Shown piece by piece: positions 1 through 10,991 of a stretch of 64,000 nt of DNA (its first letter is position 1; every line of letters starts with the position of its first letter). The DNA lies in contig NZ_CP030073.1 in NCBI RefSeq assembly GCF_003261055.1, positions 2,604,001 to 2,668,000 on the forward strand, written 5' to 3'. The DNA is from Streptomyces cadmiisoli (GTDB taxonomy: Bacteria; Actinomycetota; Actinomycetes; Streptomycetales; Streptomycetaceae). Made by a program: the position numbers and the translations under genes. Below the pieces are notes generated by a model. The model was not told the DNA's origin, ran no database searches, and saw only the letters and a list, made by a program, of their open reading frames with translations.

Positions 1-269
1 AAGGCGAAGAACAGGGCGAGCAGAATGGTGATCACCGGGATGAACACCAGAAACAGGATGTTGTGCCAGATGGCACCCATGAAGATGTCGTCCTGGACCA
101 GCGCCGTGTAGTTGTCCAGTCCGACGAAGCTGAAGGTCTGCGACTGCCCCTTCCAGTCGGTCAGCGAATAGCCGAAGGTCTGGATGTACGGCCAGATCAC
201 GAAGATCAGATATAGCGCCACGGGGATGAACAGAAAACCCGCGACGAACCGGTGCTGCCCTTTGCGCAT
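1..269 (-). CDS. ngcF: Sugar ABC transporter permease NgcF-like (3' part cut by window edge)
   Basis: Only the N-terminal ~89 residues lie in the window. They start MRKGQHRFVAGFLFIP, have a first transmembrane helix at about residues 8-30, a periplasmic stretch with the MalF-type SLTDWKG and FVGLDNYTAL motifs, and the start of a second helix. This is the usual N-terminus of a MalF-type permease of the CUT1 sugar importers. It follows ngcE on the same strand after a 130-bp gap, so it is most likely NgcF, one of the two membrane subunits of the N-acetylglucosamine/chitobiose importer. The ATG at 269 is the first in frame. The assignment to NgcF rests on the neighbour; the permease family itself is clear. 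Confidence 0.85.
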   Translation of the reverse strand, partial: MRKGQHRFVAGFLFIPVALYLIFVIWPYIQTFGYSLTDWKGQSQTFSFVGLDNYTALVQDDIFMGAIWHNILFLVFIPVITILLALFFA

Positions 270-337
270 TGGCGATCCTGCCCTGTTGTCCCGACGGCCA
301 CTGCGGCGCCGCCGAGGGGGCGCGGGGAACCGGGCGG

Positions 338-356
338 CCGGTCCACCACGGACCGG
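338..356 (-). other. Stem-loop between ngcE and ngcF
   Basis: Perfect 7-bp stem CCGGTCC/GGACCGG with a 5-nt loop, in the ngcE-ngcF gap. Such hairpins often protect or partly terminate the binding-protein message so that it exceeds the permease message. That role is inferred. Confidence 0.4.
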
Positions 357-399
357 CACCCGACGCTCCACCGCACCCCCTGGCGGCGCTCTCCCCGCA

Positions 400-1854
400 C
401 TACTCCCGGCGGTTGTTCTTGGCCGCCGGGTCCTTGGCGGCCTTGTCGACGGCCGCCTGCGCCCGCTTGAGCCATTCCTTCGGCTGGATCCGCTGCGCCA
501 TCAGCTCGTTGGACGCGTTCTGGATCGCGGTGTCCATCTCGCTGTACCACTCGGTGTACAGGAACCGGAAGGTGTTGTCGCCGGCCGCCTTGGACGCCTC
601 GACGGTCGACTGCGTGCCCGGCCGCAGCTGAACGCTCGGGTCGACACCGTCCTGAAGGATCGTCAGCGAGTTGGCCTCCTTGGCGAACAGCGTCGACCAC
701 TCCCGGGAGAGCATCAGCCGCATGAACTCCTTGGCGCCCGGCAGGTTCTTCGCCTTGGACGGGATGATGAAGGGCTCACCGGAGCCGGCCCGGATCGCCT
801 CGAACGGCATCGCGCTGTCCGCCAGCAGCGGCATCGGCATGAACTTCATGTCGAAGTCCTCCGGCGTCTGCTTCAGCTGCTCGTTCTCCAGCCAGGAGCC
901 GCTCGTGATGAAGACGGCCTTGGACTGGTTCCAGCGGGTCTGCGACTCGGTGTGGGTCAGGCCGTTGGTGCCGGGCATCAAGTAGCCCTTCTCCACGACC
1001 TCGTAGACCGCCTCGACGGCCGCCAGCGCCGCGTCGGAGCCGACGAACGCCTTCGGGTCGAGGTTGTCGATCGCCTTCATGGCGTCCAGACCGCCCTTCT
1101 TGGCGATCAGGTCCATGATGGCGACGTTGATGTAGTACGGGTACTTGCCCTGGTGGGCGAGACCGCCGATGCCCTCGGACTTGGCGTCCTTGCAGATGGC
1201 GAGGAAGTCCTCCCAGGTCTGCGGCACCTCCCAGCCCTTGTCCTGGAACAGCTTGCCGGAGTACCACAGGCCCCACACCGTGTAGATGTAGTTGAGGGCG
1301 ACGACCTTGCCCTCCTGGAGGCCCGGGTCGAGGGTGCCGGGGATGACGGTGTCGCGGACCTTCTTCGACGGATCGTCCACGCTCGGCGCGTCCAGGACCT
1401 CGGCGAGGTCGAGGAGTTGGCCGTTCTTGTAGAGGACGTCGATCTTGATCTTCTGGGCGCCGGAGTTGTCGACGATGTCCGGCGGGTTGCCCGCGTTGAA
1501 GCGGGGCTGGAGCTTGCCGGTGATCTCCTGGGTGCCGGTGTGGGTGGAGGTGACGCCCCGCTTCTTCTGGAAGTCGGCCTCCCACGCCTTGGCGTAGTCG
1601 TCGCCGTAGCCGCCCTTGAAGATGACGACGTCGAGCTTGCTGCCCTTCTTCACTCCGAAGGGGTTGTCCTTGGACGTCTCACCCTTGGTGTCCTCGCCCG
1701 AGTCCTCGCCGCCGCCACCGCTGGCACAGGCGGACAGGAAGCTCATCGCGGGTACGGAGACCAGACCGAGCGCGGCGGACCGCTTCATGAGTGAGCGGCG
1801 GCCGACGCTTTCGGAACCGTTGTTCTCGGCATTCTCGGCGGAAGTGGATCCCAT
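400..1854 (-). CDS. ngcE: N-acetylglucosamine/diacetylchitobiose ABC transporter substrate-binding lipoprotein
   Basis: Extracytoplasmic solute-binding protein of the CUT1 family, 484 aa. The N-terminus carries a twin-arginine stretch (VGRRSLMKRS), a short hydrophobic segment and the lipobox FLSAC, so it is probably a Tat-exported lipoprotein. The mature part is a type-1 solute-binding fold (GNPPDIVD, VWGLWYSGKLF, WEDFLAICKDAK). The sequence closely matches what is known of NgcE of Streptomyces, which captures GlcNAc and chitobiose from chitin breakdown and delivers them to NgcF/NgcG. The ATG at 1854 was chosen because an AGGA Shine-Dalgarno lies 8 nt upstream; a TTG two codons earlier is possible. 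A DasR-like site overlaps its likely -10 region. Confidence 0.93.
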   Translation of the reverse strand: MGSTSAENAENNGSESVGRRSLMKRSAALGLVSVPAMSFLSACASGGGGEDSGEDTKGETSKDNPFGVKKGSKLDVVIFKGGYGDDYAKAWEADFQKKRGVTSTHTGTQEITGKLQPRFNAGNPPDIVDNSGAQKIKIDVLYKNGQLLDLAEVLDAPSVDDPSKKVRDTVIPGTLDPGLQEGKVVALNYIYTVWGLWYSGKLFQDKGWEVPQTWEDFLAICKDAKSEGIGGLAHQGKYPYYINVAIMDLIAKKGGLDAMKAIDNLDPKAFVGSDAALAAVEAVYEVVEKGYLMPGTNGLTHTESQTRWNQSKAVFITSGSWLENEQLKQTPEDFDMKFMPMPLLADSAMPFEAIRAGSGEPFIIPSKAKNLPGAKEFMRLMLSREWSTLFAKEANSLTILQDGVDPSVQLRPGTQSTVEASKAAGDNTFRFLYTEWYSEMDTAIQNASNELMAQRIQPKEWLKRAQAAVDKAAKDPAAKNNRRE

Positions 1855-1962
1855 GCTCAAGTCCTCGCCTTCTCCAGGACTCAGGCGGTGAACCGGATCC
1901 TCCCCGGCACCGCGGTGGGGTCATGCTGAGTTGTGCGGAAGTGCGGATCCTGTGAATCGCCG

Positions 1963-1978
1963 ACAGGTATAGTCCACT
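1963..1978 (-). promoter_or_regulatory. DasR-responsive element (dre) over the ngcE promoter
   Basis: ACAGGTATAGTCCACT matches the dre consensus ACTGGTCTAGACCACT at 13 of 16 positions. On the ngcE strand it contains TATACC, which sits 18 bp from an upstream TTGCCC and could be the -10. DasR is the GlcN6P/GlcNAc6P-sensing GntR repressor of chitin and GlcNAc uptake genes. The match is seen; binding is inferred. Confidence 0.7.
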
Positions 1979-2117
1979 TCCCGCCAACGGGGCAAGATCG
2001 AATGCAAGGTTGGTCGTCGGCTTTTCCGAGTTGAGACCTCGCGGAAATATGAGCTGCCTGCGGTCGCTCTGCCGGAAAAATCCACGACATTGCACTCGAA
2101 CGCCTCAGTCAACACCC

Positions 2118-2146
2118 TTGACAGCTCCGAACACTTGAGTCACTAC
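2118..2146 (+). promoter_or_regulatory. Candidate sigma-HrdB-type promoter of the GH92 gene
   Basis: A perfect -35 TTGACA is followed after 17 bp by CACTAC as a weak -10. Transcription would begin near 2153, about 50 nt before the GH92 start codon and just ahead of the palindrome at 2168-2179. Confidence 0.45.
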
Positions 2147-2167
2147 TGGTCCTTGCGCATCATGATT

Positions 2168-2179
2168 GACAACGTTGTC
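2168..2179. promoter_or_regulatory. LacI-type operator palindrome upstream of GH92
   Basis: GACAACGTTGTC is a perfect 12-bp palindrome with the central AACGTT typical of LacI/GalR-family operators. It lies 25 bp before the GH92 ATG and just downstream of the predicted transcription start, where a repressor would act as a roadblock. No LacI-family gene is in the window. Confidence 0.6.
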
Positions 2180-2204
2180 CAGAGCGCAGGGAGGGTGCGA
2201 ACTG

Positions 2205-5200
2205 ATGCAGCGCAGAACGCGGCACAGATGGGGTACGGCGGTCGTCGTGACGACCGCTTTCGCCTTGGCGGGGGGCTCGCAGGGAGTCGCGGTGGCCCTG
2301 CCGCAGGCACCCGCCGCCGACCGGGAGTTCAGCTCCTCGTTCGAGGCCGGCGAACCGGCCCCGGACTGGCTGAACACCGTGGACACCGCCCCGGACGGCA
2401 GCAAGCGGGCCGCCGGCGTGGACGGCGGATACAGCAGCGGCATACCGGGCAATGTGACCGACCACGTCACCGATGTCCGGGCGAACGCGGAGAACTCCGG
2501 TGGGGGCGAGGTGAAGGAGAACCTCGTCGACACCGAACCCACCACCAAGTGGCTGACCTTCACGCCCACCGGTTGGGTGGAATTCAACCTTGACAAACCA
2601 TCCAAGGTCGTTACATATGCGATTACTTCAGCAAATGACCACGATGAACGCGACCCGGTGGACTGGACCCTGAAGGGCTCCACCGACGGCCAGGACTGGA
2701 AGACGCTCGACACCCGCTCCGGCGAGTCGTTCGCGGAGCGTTTCCAGACCAAGACGTACGACATCCCGGCGGACGCGGCCGCCGAGTACCGCCACTTCCG
2801 GCTCGACGTGACCCGGAACAAGGGCGGCGGCATCCTGCAGATCGCCGACGTGCAGTTCTCGACCGGCGGCGGCGAGGGGCCGGTGCCGCAGGACATGCTC
2901 ACGCTGGTCGACCGCGGCCCGAGCGGGTCGCCGACCGCGAAGGCGGGCGCCGGCTTCACCGGCAAGCGCGCGCTGCGCTACGCGGGCCGCCACACCGCCG
3001 AGGCGGGGGCGTACTCGTACAACAAGGTCTTCGACGTCGACGTGGCCGTCGGCCGCGACACCGAGCTGTCGTACCGGATCTTCCCGTCGATGGCGGACGG
3101 CGACCGCGACTACGACGCCACCAACGTCTCGGTCGACCTGGCCTTCACCGACGGCACGCATCTGAGCGACCTGCGCGCCACCGACCAGCACGGCTTCGCG
3201 CTGTCGCCCCGGGGCCAGGGCGCCGCGAAGGTGCTGTACGTCAACCAGTGGAACAACGTCGCCTCCCGGATCGGTTCGGTGGCGGCGGGCAAGACCGTCG
3301 ACCGGATCCTGGTGGCGTACGACTCCCCCAAGGGCCCGGCGAAGTTCCGCGGCTGGGTCGACGACGTGTCCCTGCGGACCGCGCCTCCCCAGAAGCCGAA
3401 GGCGCACCTGTCGGACTACGCGGTCACCACCCGCGGCACCAACTCCAGCGGCGGCTTCTCCCGGGGCAACAACTTCCCGGCGACCGCCGTGCCGCACGGC
3501 TTCAACTTCTGGACGCCGGTCACCAACGCGGGCTCGCTGAGCTGGCTGTACGACTACGCGCGGGCGAACAACGCGGACAACCTGCCGACGATCCAGGCGT
3601 TCAGCGCCAGCCACGAGCCGAGCCCCTGGATGGGCGACCGGCAGACCTTCCAGGTGATGCCGTCGGCCGCTAGCGGGACCCCGGAGAACGGGCGTACGGC
3701 GCGCGCGCTGGCGTTCAGCCACGAGAACGAGGTCGCCCGGCCGCACTACTACGGTGTGCGGTTCGAGAACGGCGTCAAGGCGGAGATGACGCCGACGGAC
3801 CACGCGGCGGTGCTCCGCTTCACCTACCCCGGTGACGACGCGAGCGTCCTGTTCGACAACGTGACCGACCAGGCGGGGCTGACCCTCGACAAGGACGCCG
3901 GTGTCGTCACCGGCTACTCCGACGTGAAGTCCGGGCTGTCCACGGGCGCCACCCGCCTGTTCGTCTACGGCGTCTTCGACAAGCCGGTCACGGACGGGTC
4001 CTCCAGCGGCGTCAAGGGCCATCTGCGCTTCGACGCGGGTGCCGACCGCACGGTGACGCTGCGGCTGGCGACCTCGCTGATCAGCCTCGACCAGGCCAAG
4101 GACAACCTGCGCCAGGAGGTCCCGGAGGGCACGTCCTTCGAGCAGGTCAAGGACCGCGCCCAGCGCCAGTGGGACCGGATCCTCGGCAAGGTCGAGGTCG
4201 AGGGCGCGACGCCGGACCAGCTGACGACGCTGTACTCCAGCCTGTACCGGCTGTACCTGTACCCGAACTCCGGCTTCGAGAAGGTCGGTTCGACGTACAA
4301 GTACGCCTCCCCGTTCTCGCCGATGACCGGCCCCGACACTCCGACGCACACCGGCGCCAAGATCGTGGACGGCAAGGTGTACGTCAACAACGGCTTCTGG
4401 GACACCTACCGGACGACCTGGCCGGCCTACTCGCTGCTGACCCCCTCGCAGGCCGGTGAGATGGTCGACGGGTTCGTGCAGCAGTACAAGGACGGCGGCT
4501 GGACCTCGCGCTGGTCCTCGCCGGGGTACGCGGACCTGATGACCGGCACGTCGTCGGACGTCGCCTTCGCGGACGCCTACGTCAAGGGCGTCGACTTCGA
4601 CGCGGAGGCCGCCTACGACGCGGCGGTGAAGAACGCGACGGTCGTACCGCCGTCGTCGGGTGTGGGCCGCAAGGGCATGACGACGTCCCCGTTCCTGGGC
4701 TACACCAGCACGGACACGCACGAGGGCCTGTCGTGGGCGCTGGAGGGCTATCTCAACGACTACGGCATCGCGCAGATGGGCCAGGCCCTCCACAAGAAAA
4801 CCGGTGAGAAGCGCTACAAGGAGGAGTCCGCGTACTTCCTCGACCGCGCCCAGGAGTACGTGAACCTCTTCGACTCCGAGGCCGGCTTCTTCCAGGGCCG
4901 CAAGGGCAACGGCGACTGGCGGGTGGAGTCGTCGGCGTACGACCCGCGCGTCTGGGGCTACGACTACACCGAGACCAACGGCTGGGGCTACGCCTTCACC
5001 GCCCCGCAGGACAGCCGCGGTCTGGCCAACCTGTACGGCGGCCGGTCCGGGCTCGGCGAGAAGCTGGACGAGTACTTCAGCACGCCCGAGACGGCGTCGC
5101 CGGAGTTCGTCGGCTCCTACGGCGGCGTCATCCACGAGATGACCGAGGCGCGGGACGTCCGCATGGGCATGTACGGGCACTCCAACCAGGTCGCCCACCA

Positions 5201-6008
5201 CGCCATCTACATGTACGACGCGGCCGGACAGCCCTGGAAGACGCAGAAGAACGTCCGTGAGGTGCTGTCGCGCCTGTACACGGGCAGCGAGATCGGCCAG
5301 GGTTACCACGGCGACGAGGACAACGGTGAGCAGTCGGCCTGGTACCTCTTCTCGGCCCTCGGCTTCTACCCGTTGGTGATGGGCAGCGGCGAGTACGCGA
5401 TCGGCTCCCCGTTGTTCACCAAGGCGACCGTCCACCTGGAGAACGGGCGGGACCTGGTGATCCGGGCCCCGAAGAACAGCGCGAAGAACGTCTACGTCCA
5501 GGGCCTGAAGGTCAACGGCCGCGGCTGGTCGTCGACCTCGCTCCCCCACTCGCTGATCGCGAAGGGCGGTGTGCTGGAGTTCGACATGGGCTCGAAGCCG
5601 TCGAAGTGGGGCACGGGCAAGGGCGCCGCGCCCGTCTCGATCACCCGGGACGACGAGGTGCCGACGCCGCGCACGGACCTGCTGAAGGGTGAGGGCGCGC
5701 TGGTCGACAACACCTCCGCGACGGAGGCGAGCGTGACGACGGTGGACCTGCCCGTGTCCGGGCGGGGCCGTGCCGTGCAGTACACGCTGACGTCGTCGGC
5801 CGACCGGGCGAAGGCCCCGACCGGCTGGACCCTTCAGGGCTCCTCCGACGGGACCAGCTGGCGGACCCTGGACAAGCGCTCCGGGGAGTCCTTCACCTGG
5901 GACCGGCAGACCCGCGCCTTCTCCGTGAAGTCACCGGGCACGTACGAGAAGTACCGCCTGGTCCTGGAGGGCGAGGCGACGCTGTCCGAGGTCGAACTGC
6001 TCGTCTGA
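2205..6008 (+). CDS. Secreted GH92 family glycosyl hydrolase (alpha-mannosidase) with discoidin-like domains
   Basis: Large secreted glycosidase, 1267 aa. A signal peptide covers about residues 1-33 (twin basic start, hydrophobic core, ALPQA). An N-terminal galactose-binding-like (F5/8 type C) module covers about residues 75-220 (VDWTLKGSTDGQDWKTLDTR). The GH92 core runs from about residue 405 (NFPATAVPHGFNFWTPVTNAG) to about 1130 and has the family's GDEDNGEQSAWY motif with the catalytic acidic residues. A second F5/8-like module ends the protein and repeats the same phrase (WTLQGSSDGTSWRTLDKRSG). GH92 enzymes are Ca-dependent exo-alpha-mannosidases acting on N- or O-linked mannans. The ATG at 2205 follows GGGAGGGTG; a TTG start 13 codons earlier would spoil the signal peptide. 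It is transcribed divergently from ngcE and probably controlled by a LacI-type repressor. Confidence 0.93.
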   Translation: MQRRTRHRWGTAVVVTTAFALAGGSQGVAVALPQAPAADREFSSSFEAGEPAPDWLNTVDTAPDGSKRAAGVDGGYSSGIPGNVTDHVTDVRANAENSGGGEVKENLVDTEPTTKWLTFTPTGWVEFNLDKPSKVVTYAITSANDHDERDPVDWTLKGSTDGQDWKTLDTRSGESFAERFQTKTYDIPADAAAEYRHFRLDVTRNKGGGILQIADVQFSTGGGEGPVPQDMLTLVDRGPSGSPTAKAGAGFTGKRALRYAGRHTAEAGAYSYNKVFDVDVAVGRDTELSYRIFPSMADGDRDYDATNVSVDLAFTDGTHLSDLRATDQHGFALSPRGQGAAKVLYVNQWNNVASRIGSVAAGKTVDRILVAYDSPKGPAKFRGWVDDVSLRTAPPQKPKAHLSDYAVTTRGTNSSGGFSRGNNFPATAVPHGFNFWTPVTNAGSLSWLYDYARANNADNLPTIQAFSASHEPSPWMGDRQTFQVMPSAASGTPENGRTARALAFSHENEVARPHYYGVRFENGVKAEMTPTDHAAVLRFTYPGDDASVLFDNVTDQAGLTLDKDAGVVTGYSDVKSGLSTGATRLFVYGVFDKPVTDGSSSGVKGHLRFDAGADRTVTLRLATSLISLDQAKDNLRQEVPEGTSFEQVKDRAQRQWDRILGKVEVEGATPDQLTTLYSSLYRLYLYPNSGFEKVGSTYKYASPFSPMTGPDTPTHTGAKIVDGKVYVNNGFWDTYRTTWPAYSLLTPSQAGEMVDGFVQQYKDGGWTSRWSSPGYADLMTGTSSDVAFADAYVKGVDFDAEAAYDAAVKNATVVPPSSGVGRKGMTTSPFLGYTSTDTHEGLSWALEGYLNDYGIAQMGQALHKKTGEKRYKEESAYFLDRAQEYVNLFDSEAGFFQGRKGNGDWRVESSAYDPRVWGYDYTETNGWGYAFTAPQDSRGLANLYGGRSGLGEKLDEYFSTPETASPEFVGSYGGVIHEMTEARDVRMGMYGHSNQVAHHAIYMYDAAGQPWKTQKNVREVLSRLYTGSEIGQGYHGDEDNGEQSAWYLFSALGFYPLVMGSGEYAIGSPLFTKATVHLENGRDLVIRAPKNSAKNVYVQGLKVNGRGWSSTSLPHSLIAKGGVLEFDMGSKPSKWGTGKGAAPVSITRDDEVPTPRTDLLKGEGALVDNTSATEASVTTVDLPVSGRGRAVQYTLTSSADRAKAPTGWTLQGSSDGTSWRTLDKRSGESFTWDRQTRAFSVKSPGTYEKYRLVLEGEATLSEVELLV

Positions 6009-6032
6009 CCGACACCGGACGACAAGAGAACC

Positions 6033-6062
6033 GGGCCGCACCCCGTCACCGGGGTGCGGCCC
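6033..6062. terminator. Bidirectional terminator between GH92 and acnA
   Basis: Perfect 13-bp stem (GGGCCGCACCCCG/CGGGGTGCGGCCC) with a 4-nt loop, between two convergent genes. There is no long U tract, as is common in Streptomyces. Confidence 0.8.
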
Positions 6063-6080
6063 AGCCGCTGTGCGGGAGCC

Positions 6081-8813
<2,733 letters not shown>

Positions 8814-8865
8814 TCATGTGCGCGTTCCACCGCATCCTGCCGCCACATCGTCTTGGCCGATCCGC

Positions 8866-8899
8866 TAAGGTAAGGCTAAGTTAGGTGACCCTTACCGAG
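8866..8899 (-). promoter_or_regulatory. Two overlapping DmdR/IdeR-type iron boxes upstream of acnA
   Basis: Against the 19-bp consensus TWAGGTWAGSCTWACCTWA, positions 8866-8884 match at 16 of 19 and positions 8881-8899 at 15 of 19. The two are staggered by 15 bp. DtxR-family proteins often bind as two dimers on overlapping sites. The sites lie well upstream of the start codon, so activation as well as repression is possible. Confidence 0.6.
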
Positions 8900-8926
8900 A
8901 TGGCGACTGCGGTGCGCCTCGGCAGA

Positions 8927-8944
8927 TATCTCGATGTCGAGATA
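8927..8944. promoter_or_regulatory. Inverted repeat ATCTC-N6-GAGAT (copy 1)
   Basis: TATCTCGA-TG-TCGAGATA is a perfect 8-bp inverted repeat in the acnA-DUF4236 intergenic region. Its ATCTC-N6-GAGAT core recurs just ahead of the XRE-MurA gene (9392-9407), so both are likely sites for the same regulator. Confidence 0.55.
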
Positions 8945-9157
8945 ACTCTAGTACATGAGGGCTGGATGGTCATGCCCGGCCCCGGCGCGGGCCCCGCCGC
9001 GCGCCCGCGCGCCCTGGTACGCCCGCCCGCGCGGCGGCGGACCGCCGCCGCTTTCGACGAGCCGAGGGATTTCGCTCATCAGTGCGCGATGTCGGGGTAA
9101 GCGAAGGTGAGCCGGCGAGCCGGCGAGCCACGCAAGGACGTACGGAAGGAGACCCGC

Positions 9158-9355
9158 ATGCCCCTCACGTTCCGCAAGAGTTTCCGGATCCTGCCCGGGG
9201 TGCGCCTGAACATCAACCGGCGCTCCTGGTCGATCACCACCGGCGGCAGCCACGGGCCGCGCCACACCCACAGCAGCACCGGACGTCGTACGACATCGAT
9301 GGATTTGCCCGGACCTTTCGGATGGCGTCGAACCCGTTCCGCACGGCGGCGCTGA
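9158..9355 (+). CDS. Small DUF4236-type protein
   Basis: 65-aa basic protein. The N-terminus MPLTFRKSFRILPGVRLNIN followed by WSITTGG matches the short DUF4236 pattern (FRK...PGVRLN...). The rest is Arg/Ser/Thr rich with no other domain. A good Shine-Dalgarno (GGAAGGAG) sits 6-7 nt before the ATG, which supports translation. The function of DUF4236 is unknown. It lies alone between acnA (divergent) and the XRE-MurA gene (65 bp downstream, same strand). Confidence 0.75.
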   Translation: MPLTFRKSFRILPGVRLNINRRSWSITTGGSHGPRHTHSSTGRRTTSMDLPGPFGWRRTRSARRR

Positions 9356-9391
9356 CGGTCTTTCACCCGATGGGACCCCCCAGGAGGCGCC

Positions 9392-9412
9392 ATCTCATAT
9401 CTGAGATAGCCT
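9392..9412 (+). promoter_or_regulatory. murA promoter (leaderless) overlapped by ATCTC-N6-GAGAT (copy 2)
   Basis: ATCTC-N6-GAGAT (9392-9407) runs into a -10-like TAGCCT (9407-9412), which is 7 nt before the murA ATG. That spacing predicts a leaderless transcript, and no Shine-Dalgarno is near the ATG. A protein bound here would block the promoter. The motif matches copy 1 at 8927-8944. Confidence 0.6.
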
Positions 9413-9419
9413 CAACCCC

Positions 9420-10949
9420 ATGGCAGACGACTACCTCGTACGCATCGGCAAGCTCATCCGTGACGCCCGGCAGCACCGGGGCTGGACACAGTCGCAGCTT
9501 GCCGAGGCGCTCGGTACCAGCCAGAGCGCCGTCAATCGCATCGAGCGCGGCAACCAGAACATCAGCCTTGAGATGATCGCCCGAATCGGTGAGGCCCTGG
9601 AGAGCGAGATCGTCTCCCTGGGCTACGCCGGTCCGATGCATCTTCGTGTGGTCGGCGGCCGGCGCCTGTCCGGCGCCATCGATGTCAAGACGAGCAAGAA
9701 CGCGTGCGTGGCACTGCTGTGCGCCTCACTGCTCAACAAGGGGCGCACGGTGCTGCGTCGGGTCGCCCGTATCGAAGAGGTGTACCGCCTGCTGGAGGTG
9801 CTGGGCTCCATCGGTGTCCGCACCCGCTGGATCAACGACGGCGTCGACCTGGAGATCGTGCCGCCGGCCGACCTCGACCTCGACTCCATCGACGCCGAGG
9901 CGGCCCGCCGCACCCGCTCGATCATCATGTTCCTCGGCCCGCTGCTGCATCGGATGGACCGCTTCAAACTGCCGTACGCCGGAGGATGCGACCTCGGCAC
10001 CCGGACCATCGAGCCGCACATGATCGCGCTGCGCCGGTTCGGTCTCGACATCGCGGCGACCGAGGGCCAGTACCACGCGATGGTGGACCGCTCCGTCCGC
10101 CCGGACCGCCCCATCGTGCTGACGGAGCGCGGGGACACCGTCACCGAGAACGCGCTGCTGGCCGCCGCCCGGCACGACGGCGTCACCGTCATCCGCAACG
10201 CCTCCTCCAACTACATGGTCCAGGACCTGTGCTTCTTCCTGGAGGCACTGGGCGTCAGGGTCGAGGGCATCGGCAGCACCACGCTGACCGTGCACGGCAT
10301 GCCGAACATCGACGTCGACGTCGACTACTCCCCCTCCGAGGACCCGGTCGAGGCGATGAGCCTGGTCGCCGCGGCGGTCGTCACGGAGTCGGAGCTGACG
10401 GTGCGCCGGGTGCCGATCGAGTTCCTGGAGATCGAGCTCGCGGTCCTGGTGGAGATGGGCCTCGACCACGACCGCACCCCGGAGTACGTCGCCGACAACG
10501 GCCGTACGCGTCTGGTCGACCTCACCGTCAAGCCCTCCAAGCTGGAGGCACCGATCGACAAGATCCACCCGATGCCGTTCCCCGGCCTGAACATCGACAA
10601 CGTGCCCTTCTTCGCGGCCATCGCGGCCGCCGCGCAGGGCAAGACCCTGATCCACGACTGGGTCTACGACAACCGCGCGATCTATCTCACGGACCTCAAC
10701 CGGCTCGGCGGCCGCCTCCAGTTGCTGGACCCGCACCGCGTCCTGGTCGAGGGCCCGACCCGCTGGCGCGCCGCCGAGATGATGTGCCCGCCGGCCCTGC
10801 GCCCCGCGGTCGTCGTCCTGCTCGCCATGATGGCCGCGGAGGGCACTTCCGTCCTGCGGAACGTGTACGTCATCAACCGCGGCTACGAGGACCTGGCCGA
10901 GCGCCTCAACTCCATCGGGGCGCAGATCGAGATCTTCCGGGACATCTGA
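9420..10949 (+). CDS. murA: XRE-HTH domain fused to UDP-N-acetylglucosamine 1-carboxyvinyltransferase (MurA)
   Basis: 509 aa, about 80 more than a standard MurA. Residues ~6-65 are an XRE/Cro-type helix-turn-helix (GWTQSQLAEALGTSQSAVNRIERG). From about residue 77 the protein is an EPSP-synthase/MurA fold: it has the conserved Lys in TSKNACVALL and the fosfomycin-target Cys in AGGCDLGTR. MurA transfers enolpyruvate from PEP to UDP-GlcNAc, the first committed step of peptidoglycan synthesis. Streptomycetes usually carry a second, stand-alone MurA elsewhere, so this copy may be regulatory or for special conditions. The HTH could bind the ATCTC-N6-GAGAT repeat that overlaps its own promoter, making it a candidate trigger enzyme; that link is inference. 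Confidence 0.92.
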   Translation: MADDYLVRIGKLIRDARQHRGWTQSQLAEALGTSQSAVNRIERGNQNISLEMIARIGEALESEIVSLGYAGPMHLRVVGGRRLSGAIDVKTSKNACVALLCASLLNKGRTVLRRVARIEEVYRLLEVLGSIGVRTRWINDGVDLEIVPPADLDLDSIDAEAARRTRSIIMFLGPLLHRMDRFKLPYAGGCDLGTRTIEPHMIALRRFGLDIAATEGQYHAMVDRSVRPDRPIVLTERGDTVTENALLAAARHDGVTVIRNASSNYMVQDLCFFLEALGVRVEGIGSTTLTVHGMPNIDVDVDYSPSEDPVEAMSLVAAAVVTESELTVRRVPIEFLEIELAVLVEMGLDHDRTPEYVADNGRTRLVDLTVKPSKLEAPIDKIHPMPFPGLNIDNVPFFAAIAAAAQGKTLIHDWVYDNRAIYLTDLNRLGGRLQLLDPHRVLVEGPTRWRAAEMMCPPALRPAVVVLLAMMAAEGTSVLRNVYVINRGYEDLAERLNSIGAQIEIFRDI

Positions 10950-10991
10950 CCGGCATCCGCGTCGTCCGGGACCGGGTGCTCGGCGGCGCTG

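Noticed and set aside
2628..5549. A 973-codon minus-strand frame inside GH92
   Set aside because: Shadow of the GH92 coding strand; composition typical of antisense frames and no start signal.
8955..9121. A ~55-codon frame starting at the ATG just after inverted repeat copy 1
   Set aside because: Arg/Pro-rich, no Shine-Dalgarno and no family; the inverted repeat does not need it to make sense.
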